Part shown: one piece after another, positions 24,061 to 34,774 of the stretch | Position numbering within the stretch: position 1 is the first letter of the stretch | Layout: the number at the start of each line of letters is the position of its first letter | Source of the DNA: Hibiscus mutabilis | Taxonomy: Eukaryota; Streptophyta; Magnoliopsida; Malvales; Malvaceae | NCBI GenBank assembly: GCA_019671005.1 | Contig: CM033718.1 | Coordinates: 35,356,508 to 35,420,507, forward strand | DNA: 64,000 nucleotides | Direction of reading: 5' to 3' | Made by a program: the position numbers and the translations under genes | The notes under the pieces: generated by a model | Told to the model about the DNA's origin: nothing | Database searches by the model: none | The model's input: the letters and a program-made list of their open reading frames with translations, nothing else

Positions 24061-25101
24061 TTACTTTAAAACCAATCAAATTATGCCTCATCTAATTGGT
24101 TATAATTGATTTAATAAAAAAAATATGTATTTATATTTTATATTTTTTTTAAAAATTATTGACGTAGCATAATGACACATCATCACCTAATTACATGTAG
24201 GCATGTCACGTCAACAATCCAATCTACTTGAACGCGCCTAGCCAGCAAAAAACGTTGAAAGTTAGTCAACTAGCGGTTTCTATCCAAACATGCTATTTTG
24301 ACCAAAAATTGAAACGTTAGAGCTAAAATGCTCTAAAAAATATGAGCCAAAGTGACCAAACAATCCAACGTTAGAGGCTAATTTTGACTTTATGCCTTCA
24401 GAAATTGGTAATATAGTAAATTATTTTGTCAATGTACAACAATGTATGAGAACATTATTATTCATCGCAAGGTCAGTAACATTAGCATAGATTAAAAATG
24501 GAACAAATTGTTTCATCTTTCTTGAGGTGTATGCAATGGTGCAATTAAAATCTAAAAGCCTCTTTACAACTCAAAACCACTGGGTAGATGTTAATGCAAC
24601 AATTCAGGTAAAAAAAAGGTATTATTTTCGATTTATCTTCACATGTTCACCAAGTATAAACACATTGAAATACTTTTGTCCAAGAAGAATTCTAAGATAA
24701 CAAATAATTTATATTGTACTATCCTATAAGAAATTAGAAAAGGAAATACACAAAAGTTGACTTACAAACGAAGTTTAGTGACCATACTCATAGTTGAGTG
24801 ATCAAAATATAAATTAAGTTATAATTGAGTAAACAAAATGTAAATAAAAAGTTAATTTTCGTTAGACAAACTGACCTGGTCGATAAATAAAGTGACTCGA
24901 TTGTAAACTTACTCATAATATACTGATATGTGGTGTAATTTACAGTTTTAAACATGAAAAGGGCAGAAGTGAAATTTTCAGTTTGTTTACAATCGTAAGT
25001 TTATTTACTAACCAGGTTCAACACTCAACTAATAAGGAGAACAAACTTAAAGCAGTGCTCAAAAAATTTTAAAACCAAATTCAACACTTATCAACATAAA
25101 A
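24061..25101. other. Upstream region of the FK remnant, no gene seen
   Basis: AT-rich sequence with an old dispersed repeat at about 24160-24400, similar in phrases to 5735-6040. The last few hundred bases would be the promoter and 5' UTR of the FK remnant. I see no convincing TATA element or upstream reading frame. Confidence 0.4.
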
Positions 25102-25507
25102 ATGGATATGGGTTTTCTTCTACAGGCCTTAATCCCCTCTTCGAACTCTGTAAGCAACACTTTCCATCAAGTCTCATTGTTTTAATGCATTTTAGCTTTT
25201 CTTCTAAAAGTTATATATATAAAAACTTTTTATTCTCTTTTTTCTAGGTTGTTATATTGGTGATATTCTTTGCTTACTTAGCCGTTGCTGGATCCATAAT
25301 ATCTGGAAAACTTGTTCCTGGAGTCACTTTACAAGATGGGTCTCGTCTCCATTACCGCTGCAATGGTCTGTTTATATACTGATAACCATTAGAACAATTA
25401 ATTTTTTTGATGCAATGCAATTTTTTAATTTATCATTTTCCCAATTGTGAATAGGATTGCTAGCACTTCTTGGAGTTGGGTCTAAGATGAATTTCCTATC
25501 ACCTACG
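25102..25507 (+). pseudogene. FK: FACKEL (delta(14)-sterol reductase) 5' exons 1-3
   Basis: Three exons with consensus splice sites encode the amino end of the sterol C-14 reductase that acts in the endoplasmic reticulum membrane in plant sterol synthesis. Exon 1 is 25102-25149 (MDMGFLLQ...; donor GTAAGC). Exon 2 is 25248-25365 and encodes a hydrophobic segment, ..FFAYLAVAGSI.SGKLVPGV, and HYRCNG. Exon 3 is 25455-25507 (LLALLGVG.KM.FLSPT). The phase fits at both junctions. As I remember the Arabidopsis protein, exon 3 is about six residues short after LLAL, which may be an in-frame deletion. Similarity ends at 25507, where a gypsy LTR remnant begins. The junction may be at a GT donor or inside the exon. 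The remaining middle exons are absent from the window. Confidence 0.85.
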
Positions 25508-25714
25508 GTAAATGTTTAAGAATTAATTTTAAATGATTAATTATTGTTTCTTGTTGGATAATTGGGCTCATGTTACTACTTATTAATATTTGAAAAGCAT
25601 GTTTTCGTTTAAATATCGATTATTGTTTGAAATTCATCACACCGATTCACCGTATCGAACTCTGGTAGCACGCTCTGACATGGTTCTCGACCAGGCCGTG
25701 AAGTGGGTGTTACA
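25508..25714 (+). mobile_element. Truncated 5' LTR of a Ty3/gypsy element (last 207 bp)
   Basis: The segment aligns from GTAAATGTTTAAG to the end GGTGTTACA with 34568-34774, the last 207 bp of the 3' LTR of the same element, with few substitutions. About 2.7 kb of the 5' LTR is missing. The join with FK exon 3 falls on GGTAAATG. Confidence 0.9.
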
Positions 25715-25718
25715 TTTT

Positions 25719-25729
25719 TGGTATCAGAG
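25719..25729 (+). other. Primer-binding site, tRNA-Met type
   Basis: TGGTATCAGAG lies 4 bp after the LTR end and matches the common plant initiator tRNA-Met primer site. Confidence 0.85.
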
Positions 25730-25859
25730 TTAAAGTTTAGTCGATTCTAGGACTAAACCAAATCTTATTGCATTGTTATTATGTTACTTTTCCACCTAGG
25801 AGTTTTTTTATTGTATATAGTGACTTGCTGACTAATCTGATCTCTTTGTATTGTAATTA

Positions 25860-27110
25860 TGTCAGAAACTAACAAAGCTCAAAACAATGAGCATGCTACC
25901 GGCTCCTCAACTCATGGCGAGAAAATAAGGGGGAGACCTTCCAAATCCACCTAATCTCCCACCTCAAAATATTGAGCCAAAATTACCCACAGCACAGGCT
26001 GAGTGTTATCGGAGCATGGCTGACATGTTCAAACAGTTTTTGACCTCCATGAGAGCTGGACAGTCTATGCAACTAGCTGCACCTGTTGTCCAATACGTTC
26101 GGGCTCCCATTGATAAGCTGGCTCAACACGAGCTTACACTTTCACTGGACAAGATGATGGAAATCCTGAGGTTGTTGAATATTGACTGGACAACACGCTG
26201 AGGGTCCTGAAAAACAATTGCAGTGTTCTGACAAGCACAAACTAGAATGCGCCTTTGCATTGTTAGCTGATGAAGCCTTCCAGTGGTGGGAAACCACTAT
26301 TCTTACTGTTCCCGAAGAGACTGTCACTTGGGAGTTATTTCTTCAAGAATTCTGAAAGAAATACATCAGTAAATATTATCTTGTGGAAAGGCATAGTACC
26401 TTCCTCCATCTGAACAAGGTGGCCAACCTATCGAGCAGTATATTCATGACTTTTGCAAGTACTGTCGATATGGTGCAGAGTATATCAAGAAGGAGGAAGA
26501 GAAGTGCAGGATGTTCATTGTTGGGCTTAGGGATAAGCTACGCCCTATGTTTACCGCCTTGGGCATTACTGACTTCTAGGATCTTGTGAATCGAGTTAAG
26601 GCCACTAAAGTTGCTCAGAGGATCAAAGGGTAGGCAGATCAGGCAAGTTCGAGAAGAGATTTAGAGATGACTCTTGACCTCCTAAGTGGAACAAGAAGAA
26701 CAAATATCAAGGCCCCAAATAGAATACATACTCACAGCCCTCCCGTGCTGGGAATATTGAGAGACCCCAAGCTATGACACAAACTTTTTTCAAGACAATT
26801 TTAGTTGAAAGTACTGGAGGTTCAAATCAGAGTTCACAGAATCCAATATGTAACTATTACCAGAAATGACATCATGTGGGTCAGTGTCGTAAATAGACTA
26901 GAGCATGTTTTTATTGTGGTGAGCAAGGTCATTTCAGTGGTGATTGTCCCCTTGGTGCTACTAAGTCCACTACTGCACCGACAAATGTTGCATCTCCTGC
27001 TCAGAGTTTTCCGAGGCAAGAAATTAAAGCAAGGACCATTAGAAGCTACAAGGAAACCTAGTGGCTTGGGAAAACCATCAAATAAATAGGAATCGAAGGC
27101 ATTTGCTCAA
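25860..27110 (+). pseudogene. Ty3/gypsy gag, multiply interrupted
   Basis: A likely start ATG lies at 25860. Pieces in shifting frames cover the gag domain: DKLAQH.. (26016-26201), KHKLECAFALLADEAFQWWETT (about 26235-26300), KKYI..YYLVERHSTFLHLN and YCRYGAEYIKKEEEKCRMFI.GLRDKLRP (about 26340-26560). Two zinc knuckles follow around 26850-26960. The first is damaged (second Cys replaced, stop inside). The second is intact as C-F-Y-C-x4-G-H-x4-C. This is the structural and RNA-binding protein of the retrotransposon particle. Stops at 26354, 26578 and 26857 sit where Arg or Gln codons are expected, consistent with C-to-T decay. Confidence 0.85.
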
Positions 27111-28319
27111 ATGTATCACGTAAGGAGTCAGGAAGAAGATGATGAACCTGATGTCATTGCAAGTACTATTGAATTGTATTCCCACTCTTTATATGCATTG
27201 ATTGACCCTGGTTCCACCCAGTCTTTTATAAGCACTGTGTTGATCAAAAAGCATAGCATGTCTTCTGAGCCTATAGCATTGAAGATCTATATGACTAATC
27301 CTTTGGGTAACTGTGTGACCGTAAGCCTTGTATGCAAGAACTGTCCCTTGATGATAAAAGGGATTCCATTTCTGGCTGATTTATTAGCCTTATCGATCCA
27401 CGAGTTTGACGTTATACTGGTTTGGATTGGCTCAGTAAACATTAGGCTTGGGTAGACTGTAGCAAGAGGAAGATGTATCTTCGAGGCCTTGGCAAGGAGA
27501 GTATAGCTCTAATGGATTCTTGAAACCCTTCGTTGTACGCCTTGACATTAGAAACCAAGGATGAACCTCACTTGTCAAACATTAATATTGTATGTGAATT
27601 TCCTGACGTTTTCCCTGATGAACTTCCGGGTTTACCTCCAACCTGTGAAGTTGAATTTGGTATTGAAGTACAACCTGGGACTGCTCTATTTCTATTTCAC
27701 CCTACCAAATGGCAATTGTTGAATTGAAAGAACTAAAGGCCCAAATTCAAGACCTGCTTGATAAAGGTTTCATACAACCGAGCTCTTCACCTTGGGGAGC
27801 CCCAGTCCTCTTTGTAAAGAAAGACGATTCTATAAGGCTATGTATCGGCTACCGACAACTAAATAAAGTTACTGATGTGATATTGCCTAGCACCAAAACT
27901 CTCTAACACATGGACATTCTACAATGCTGATTCTAAAGGAGTTCTACCTTATTTCATTACTTAGTTACTGATTTATACATTACATGTGACATTAACATAC
28001 TTTGACACCTTAGACTAAGCTTGAAAATTCATATGTTGTCACTTACATATGCATAACCTATGAATTCACATCTTTACTTAGCATTTTATCTTAATACATA
28101 TCATAAGCTTTTACTTATGTTATTTGGTGTTTTCTTTGTAGGATACATTACCCACATAACAAAGTATCAAATGGTAGCTCATTAATAGCTCGAAAGGTTC
28201 AAAATCAGCTTAAAATAGCTAGAAAGTGAATCAAGGCAAGGCAAGCTTCAAATCAACTCCTAATCAGTCCAATAGCTCGAGGAAGACTCAAGGACACTAA
28301 AGGGGAAGCTCACCTAGAT

Positions 28320-28440
28320 AGATTCAGCTCGGATTAGCTCAAAATAGCTCCAAAGTTTAGCTAGCTCAACCAGCTAGCTAGCTCAGCTCAAGCCAGCTCA
28401 CCCTCAGCTCAGTCAGCTCATCTCAGGTCACCCTACAACC
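28320..28440 (+). repeat. AGCTC-rich low-complexity tract
   Basis: About twenty irregular copies of AGCTC/CAGCTC in roughly 120 bp, inside the solo LTR. The core AGCT is self-complementary, so the tract can pair with itself in many registers. Confidence 0.7.
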
Positions 28441-28679
28441 TTCAGCTCAACCATGGAAGGACATGTTCCTTCCCCAAGGGACACAACCGACCAGCCTTGG
28501 AGGGAAACCAAGTTAGGCGCCAAAATGATGGAGGAAAACGCTTGGAGGGAGGCACCATTCAGCCGAATGGTTACACATGCTTTGGGGAAATCCTTTTGGC
28601 TATTTAGTTGGAGACACAAGCCTAACCAAACTGCCACATGACCCTTGAAACATGCCCTTTCGGCCAGCCCTTGTAATCC

Positions 28680-28688
28680 TATATATAA
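28680..28688 (+). promoter_or_regulatory. Putative TATA box of the solo LTR
   Basis: TATATATAA lies inside the 1349-bp solo LTR, about 540 bp before its right end, followed by an A/T-C leader. It fits an LTR core promoter and gives the LTR a plus orientation. Confidence 0.4.
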
Positions 28689-31600
28689 GAGTTCAATTTC
28701 ATTTTGTAAACACACAATTCTTATCAATTAAATTACTTTGTGAGTTATTCTCTCAAACTTGTTCTTTTTAGAACTTCTTGACTTATCAAACCTATCTTGG
28801 TTTGTAGCGTCACCTACATTTCATTTTTGATAATTCAGATTGTTGGTTCTTATAACCATTCGGTCTAAGTTCCTTTCTACCACCCTCAAAGTCCTTTCTC
28901 TAAGAAACGAGATTATACACTTAGTATAATTTCTTTCTTGAAAACTTTGAATATCTTTCTATTTCATTCATCACTTTCATTCTCTTCACCATCTTAAATC
29001 ATCATCTTTTCTAAACACTTAGCCATTTTCCATCATTTCCATTCATTTCCTTCATACACCATCTTATACACTTCTGCACCCTACTCTGTTCATCATCATT
29101 TCTTTTCATTTTCAACAAGAAGCACTCAGAGGATCAAGGCTTGCTTGCATTCACGATTGGGACAATCAAAGTTTCTCTCAACAAAGCCATTTGGAGAGTT
29201 GGAGCGTATCATGTGGTATCAGTTACCATCAAGAACAAGTATCCAATACCAAGGATAGATAACCTAATCTATCAACTCAATGATGCCTATGTGTTTTCCA
29301 AGATCAATTTAAGGTATGGGTATTATCAAATAAGAGTTAAAGATTGTGATGTTCTCAAAACTACTTTTCATACAAGGTATGGTCACTACAAATTCTTGGT
29401 GATGCCATTTGGGCTAACCAATGCACTGACAACTTTTATGGACTTAATAAATTCATAGTGGTATTCATTGATGACATTCTAATTTATTCCAAGAATGCTG
29501 TGAAACACCGTGAACATCTCTGTATTGTGCTTCAAACTCTTCGAGAGAAGCAGTTATTTGCCAAGTTCTCCAAATGTGAGTTTTGGCTTACCGAATTTGC
29601 CTTCATTGGGAATATTGTATCGGCTACGGGCATCCAAGTTGACCCAAAAAAGATACAAGTCATTCTTGATTGGCATCCACCGAAGAATGTTGGCGAGGTG
29701 AGAAGTTTTCTTGGTCTTGCTGGCTACTATAAGAGATTCATCAAGGGATTTTCTATGTTAGCAGCCCCACTGACTAAATTATTACGAAAAGAAACCTCAT
29801 TCGTCTGGACTGAGGAACAACAGTGAAGCTTTGACCAGTTGAAACAAGTGTTGACTCATGCACCAGTCCTAACCCAACCCGAGTTTGGAAAGGACTACAC
29901 AATTTACAGTGATGCATCACATCTCAGGTTAGGATGTGTTTTGATACAAGTGGGCAAAGTTATTGCATATGTTTCGAGACAACTTAAGCCACATGAGATG
30001 AATTATCCCATTCATGATCTAAAGTTGGCTGCGGTTGTTTTTGCGTTGAAAATCTAGAGACGCTATCTCTACGGACAAAAGTGTTATCTCTTCATCGATC
30101 ATAAAAGCCTTAAATACCTTTTGACTCGGAAGGAGCTAAGTCTTCGGCAGCGGATATGAATGGAACTCTTCAAGGACTATGACCTTGTCATTGATTACCA
30201 TCCTGGCAAGGCCAGCATTGTAGCTGATGCACTCAGCCGCAAACTTTCGCTTGGTAAGTAATGTCATTACATGTTATGCATTGTGTGGCAAATTGACTTA
30301 CTATGAAATCATTCTATTGTAGCCCCTAGAGACATTAATGCTCATTTCTGACTTTGAAAGCATCATTGTCTTGTTGCTAAACTTCAAGTTCAATCTACCA
30401 TCATTTCAAGAATTAAAGTATTGCAAGAACAAGACTCAAAACTTCAGTTCATTGTCTCTAAGCATCAAGATAATCCCGACTATAGAATCAATTTTGAAGG
30501 ACTCCTATGCTTCCGTGATCGGATCTGTGTGCCTAATGATGAGTCACTTTGTGACGATATCCTAAGGAAGCTCATTCAAGCCCATTTTCTTGTCATTGGG
30601 GTCTGTAAAGATGTACAAAGATCTTTATGAGCTCTATTGGTGGTCGGGTATGAAGCAAGCCATAATCAACTTTGTGTCTAAATGTCTCACGTGCCAATGT
30701 GTCAAGACTGAGCATCGTGTCCCTACCGAGTTACTGCAACCTATTGAATTACCGCAATGGAAGTGGGAGAAGATCACAATGGATTTTGTCAGTGATCTGC
30801 CCCTAACTCCTGCTAAGCACGATGCTATTTGGGTCATTGTGGATCTTTTCACCAAGTCAGCATATTTCCTACCGGTTAGAATAAACTATGGTCTTCCAAA
30901 GTTAGTTGGCTTGTACATCAAAGAAGTTATTCAGCTCCACGAAGTACCTCAATATATTATCTCCGATCGAGACGCACGATTTACTTCTCGATTTTAGAGA
31001 ACATTCCAAGGGGCTCTGGGCACCAGTGTTAAACTTAGCACTGCCTTTCACCCTTAGACTGATGGCCAGTCAGAAAGGGTAATCCAAATTTTGGAGGACA
31101 TGCTACGAGCATGTATCATTGACTTTGGAAGATCATGGGAGAAATCCCTACCTCTCATTGAGTTTGCCTACAACAATAGCTACCAAACTTCCATCAAGAT
31201 GGCACGGTATGAAGCATTATATGGCAGACATTGTAGAACTCCATTGTGTTGGCCTGAACTCGGTGAAGGCAAGATGTTGTGCCCTGATTTACTTCGGGAA
31301 ACTGAAGAACATGTTATCATTATCTATGATCGCTCGAAAGCTACCTTCGATCGACAAAAGGCCTATACTGACCTTAAGCAAAAGGATATCCAGTATGAGA
31401 TTGGAGAAAAAGCTTTTCTTAAAGTCTCACCGTGGAAGAAGGTTCTAAGGTTTGGCAAGAAGGGGAAATTGAGTCCCCGATTCGTTGGACCCTTTGAAGT
31501 TATTAAAAAAGTTGGCCCTGTAGCCTATCCACTATTGTTGCCCTCAGAACTAAACAAGATTCACGATGTGTTTCGTGTATCGATGCTACAGAAGTATTAT

Positions 31601-32047
31601 TTTGACCCTTCGTATATCATTGAGCCAGAATCCATTGAAATCCAACCTAATTTGTCCAATGAGGAAGAATCGGTTCAGATTCTTGAAAAGAAAGTTAAAA
31701 GACTCCGCAACAAATCTGTACCATTAGTCAAGGTGCTTTGGAGGAGCCACACTGTAGAAGAAGCAACTTAGGAACCAGATGAGTCAATGAAGAAGCAATA
31801 CCCTCATCTCTTCGGTCCAGGTAAAAATTCGAGGACAAATTTTCTTAAGGAGGGAAGAGTTGTAACATATCTAAAACCGTTCTAATCAGAAGAGGGTTTT
31901 GGCGATCATAAATCCTATACTAAAAGAGTCTAAATATTGCATTGGCATTGATTACGTTATACATCTCATTGATAAATGGACCTTGATTGAGTCCACCTTC
32001 GAGTTACGAACCTTATTGAAATGTTGAATTCTGAAATTTACCTAGGC

Positions 32048-32148
32048 GTATCAATATAGTAGGTCCTATATCGGTATGGTTCAACAGTATTTAACTAACT
32101 TACTAAACTTTACTAACCGTATCGATATGGTTATAGGCATATCGATAC
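32048..32148. repeat. Paired 10-bp dyads, array E1 (gypsy LTR)
   Basis: Two pairs start at 32048/32068 and 32119/32139, both 20 bp apart. The second pair, GTATCGATAT and ATATCGATAC, is perfectly complementary. This cluster lies near the start of the LTR, about 1.9 kb from the second cluster. Confidence 0.75.
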
Positions 32149-33059
32149 AGGTGTTTGTTAAAAATGTTTTAGTGACCAAATTGTGAAAATTAGAAGTTAG
32201 AGGACAAAAGTAGGAAATTATGAAAGTTGAAGGGTTAATCTTGCGATTAACCCCTCTTTGGGCTTAATCACCCCTACGTGGAATGTTTAAACATAATCCC
32301 TTCACTTGAAGGAAAGCCAATTCGGCTATTACTAAACAGAAGAAGAAGGAAAAGTTGGAAACCTTACCCGATTGTAGTAGAAGGAAAGCTATCACCATCT
32401 TCATCTTCTTCCTTAAAGTACACACCTCCATTGGTGTTTATTAAAAGCTTGAGTTTCCTTCGATCCATTGATATCGAATCGTAGCCATCGATCGGGTAAG
32501 CCTAAGCCCCCAAGAAACTAGATGATTCCATGGATATATAGTGTTTAATCTTGAGTTACATTATTGGATACCTATGCTAACTTAGGTATTTCAAATCCTA
32601 ATCCATGGATATTTCATAGCTATTGCCTATATCGAATTTGGATATCAATTTTTATATCGTTGCATTGATTTCGATATCGTATGTTTGATCCTAATAATTT
32701 TCTATTGATTTCCCTAGCTCAAGATTTGGGGAAGGCTAAACCATCGTCTCCAACACAAGCTAGGAATAAATGAATTGCAATCCGAGAGCCGTAGGAGATT
32801 CGAATCAAAGTGAGTGTAGTCAGAATCTCAAGATTAGGCTAGGTGTCTTTCCTGATTTCCATTGTCATTGTATATAGTATTGCTAACATCATTGTTAAGG
32901 AATATTGCATCGAACCACTTAGTGGATATCGTTGGTAAGTAGAGGCAAGTGATTGTATTGAATATCGGACATCGATATTGTAATAGTCATTACCATCGAT
33001 CATCGTCATTGATTTCGCCATCGATATAGTTATTGAATTATTGAAGCATTGAACATTGG

Positions 33060-33310
33060 ACATAGAGCATAGTTATTGCTATTGTTATTGTTATTGTCAT
33101 TGTCATTGTCATTGAACATTGATATCGATATAATTATTGTCATTGTAACATTGAAATGAAGCATTGATCATTGTTATTGCCATTGAGATCATTGAACATT
33201 TCCATTTTCATTGATATTGCTATTGAACATCAGCAATGGAACATTGCTTATTTATAAGAACATTGGATGTCGACATTGTTATTGTCTTTGTTATTGTTAT
33301 AGTCACCGAA
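33060..33310 (+). repeat. CATTGT/TATTGT hexamer-rich stretch
   Basis: Irregular tandem copies of TATTGT, CATTGT and GAACATT fill about 250 bp within the LTR, with two ATATCGATAT-like words between. It is a degenerate microsatellite. Confidence 0.7.
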
Positions 33311-34069
33311 CCTTGGATTCGAAAGGACATTGGATACAATTGACATGCCATAGAATTCATGAGCTCATTGGTACGGGTGGACTATGATCCTTGGATATGA
33401 CTTTTATTATGGTGAGGCGGAGGTATGCTTGTGTTATTGGTCAATTGGCGAGGCGGAGGGACTAGATCATTCATTGATTTGGCGAGGCGTAGGGAATTCG
33501 CGTATCCACTATCTTGAATTGATTCCAAGGATTAATATTGAACTACGAATTAAATGATATTGAATATGAAATATAGTATTGATGTTTTTTAGCATGAGTT
33601 GTTATGTATTCCATTGCTAATTGCATTGTTTATGAATACCTCACTAGGCAAAGTATGCCTAAAGCATTTCAGGTTGATCGAGTCGTCGAACTGGGATCGG
33701 GGTAGTTGGAAGTTTGACAAGTCACTTGCAAGTCAAAGTAAAGTATTTTGTCCCTATAAACTCCTAGAATGGTGGCAAAGTAGTTAAACTAGTTGTTTTT
33801 GGTCCTTTGGGTATGTGTGTATTTCATATGTTGTGTAAAGGTCTTAGAGGCCCTAAATGGCATTTTGGTTTGTTTAAAAATGACTTAATGTGCATATGTG
33901 GCCTAAAAAGGTGAAAACAAAGCAAACAGATTCAGATGAATGTGAAATTTGACATGCTAGTAGATTATAGTGTTTTAAACTTGCTGGTCAAGTTTCATTG
34001 CAATTGAATATCCTTTAATAGGTTAATTTGAATTAAAACCAAATAAGATCTGTCATTATAGTGCAGGGC

Positions 34070-34350
34070 ATATCGATACTTCTTAGTGTGTATCGATACG
34101 GGTATGCTTATTTGGGCTCAGTAAACAGGGCGTATCGATACTGCACACTGCGTATCGATACGGGTTTTGGTCACTGGAGTCTGGAAAAATTAAAGGTATT
34201 AGTACGGTCTTAGGGTGTATCGATACGAGTCAACGAGGTCAATTCGTATCGATACAGCCTCTAGCCGTACCGATACTAGTCCATATCTTTTGAAAATGGA
34301 ATTCTAAAATTAGGCATGGCGTACCGATACGGCCTTTTGAGTATCGGTAC
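34070..34350. repeat. Paired 10-bp dyads, array E2 (gypsy LTR)
   Basis: Five pairs of GTATCGATAC-type words start at 34070/34090, 34132/34152, 34196/34217, 34246/34267 and 34321/34341. The distances are 20, 20, 21, 21 and 20 bp. This is the densest and best conserved of the arrays. The pairs at 34132 and 34321 are fully complementary. Confidence 0.85.
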
Positions 34351-34774
34351 GGTGACAGGTAATTTAGTTATAAGTGTTATGAAATAGTTATGAAATATTG
34401 CATTTTGGTCCCTAAATGTTGCAGACCTCAATTGAAAGGGGAATCAAACTCTGATTAACATGAAAATTTATGCAATCGTTTTTTATAGGTTGAATTTCAT
34501 TGTAGTAAAGTTAATTATGAAAAAGGACCTATAGAACATTGAAATTACAATTTAGCCCCTAAAACTTGTAAATGTTTAAGAATTGGTTTAAAATGATTAA
34601 TTATTGTTTCTTGTTTGATAATTGGGCTCATGTTACTGCTTATTTATATTTGAAAAGAATGTTTTTGTTTAAAAATCGATTATTGTTTAAAATTCATCAC
34701 ATCGATTTACCGTATCAAACACCGGTAGCACGCTCCGACCCGGTTCTCAACCAGGCCGAGAAGGGGGTGTTACA

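Larger units (their letters stand above)
27873..29221 (+). mobile_element. Solo LTR inserted in the gypsy RT (1349 bp)
   Basis: The host RT sequence is interrupted after GTTAC (27868-27872) and resumes with GTTAC (29222-29226), a perfect 5-bp target duplication. The insert begins TGATGTG and ends GGTATCA, with TGAT/ATCA ends as in an LTR. It has no coding potential but has a TATA box at 28680, so it is most simply a solo LTR left by recombination between the two LTRs of a full element. No relative was seen elsewhere in the window, and the superfamily is unknown. Confidence 0.8.
27111..31860 (+). pseudogene. Ty3/gypsy pol (protease, RT, RNase H, integrase), interrupted
   Basis: The protease has ALIDPGSTQSFI (27111-27455). 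The reverse transcriptase starts with FPDVFPDELPGLPP and SSPWGAPVLFVKKDDS, is split by the solo LTR at 27873-29221, then continues with NKYPIPRIDNL and GHYKFLVMPFGLTNA. A deletion just before the catalytic box shifts the frame into VVFIDDILIYSK (29458 on). RNase H has YSDASHLRLG (about 29905), but the usual Glu of DLELAA is Lys. The integrase has CLTCQ, MDFVSDLP, SDRDARF and SERVIQ (30590-31120), then the chromovirus-type C-terminal part LKVSPWKKVLRFGKKGKLSPRFVGP. Many stops remove activity, for example at Trp positions 30055 and 30996. The similarity ends just before the LTR. Confidence 0.9.
31861..34774 (+). mobile_element. 3' LTR of the FK-disrupting gypsy element (2.9 kb)
   Basis: Starts TGTAACATAT after the integrase end and a purine-rich AAGGAGGGAAGAG tract, and ends GGGGGTGTTACA. 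The last 207 bp match the 5' LTR remnant at 25508-25714. It carries two clusters of paired dyads and a CATTGT-rich stretch. Copia coding sequence starts directly at 34775, so this element was inserted into a copia element. Confidence 0.9.

Noticed and set aside
101..34774. Nearly equal length of the LTRs at 101-3013 and 31861-34774 (2913 and 2914 bp) taken as the same family
   Set aside because: The sequences differ throughout, and the first lacks the dyad array; equal length is a coincidence.
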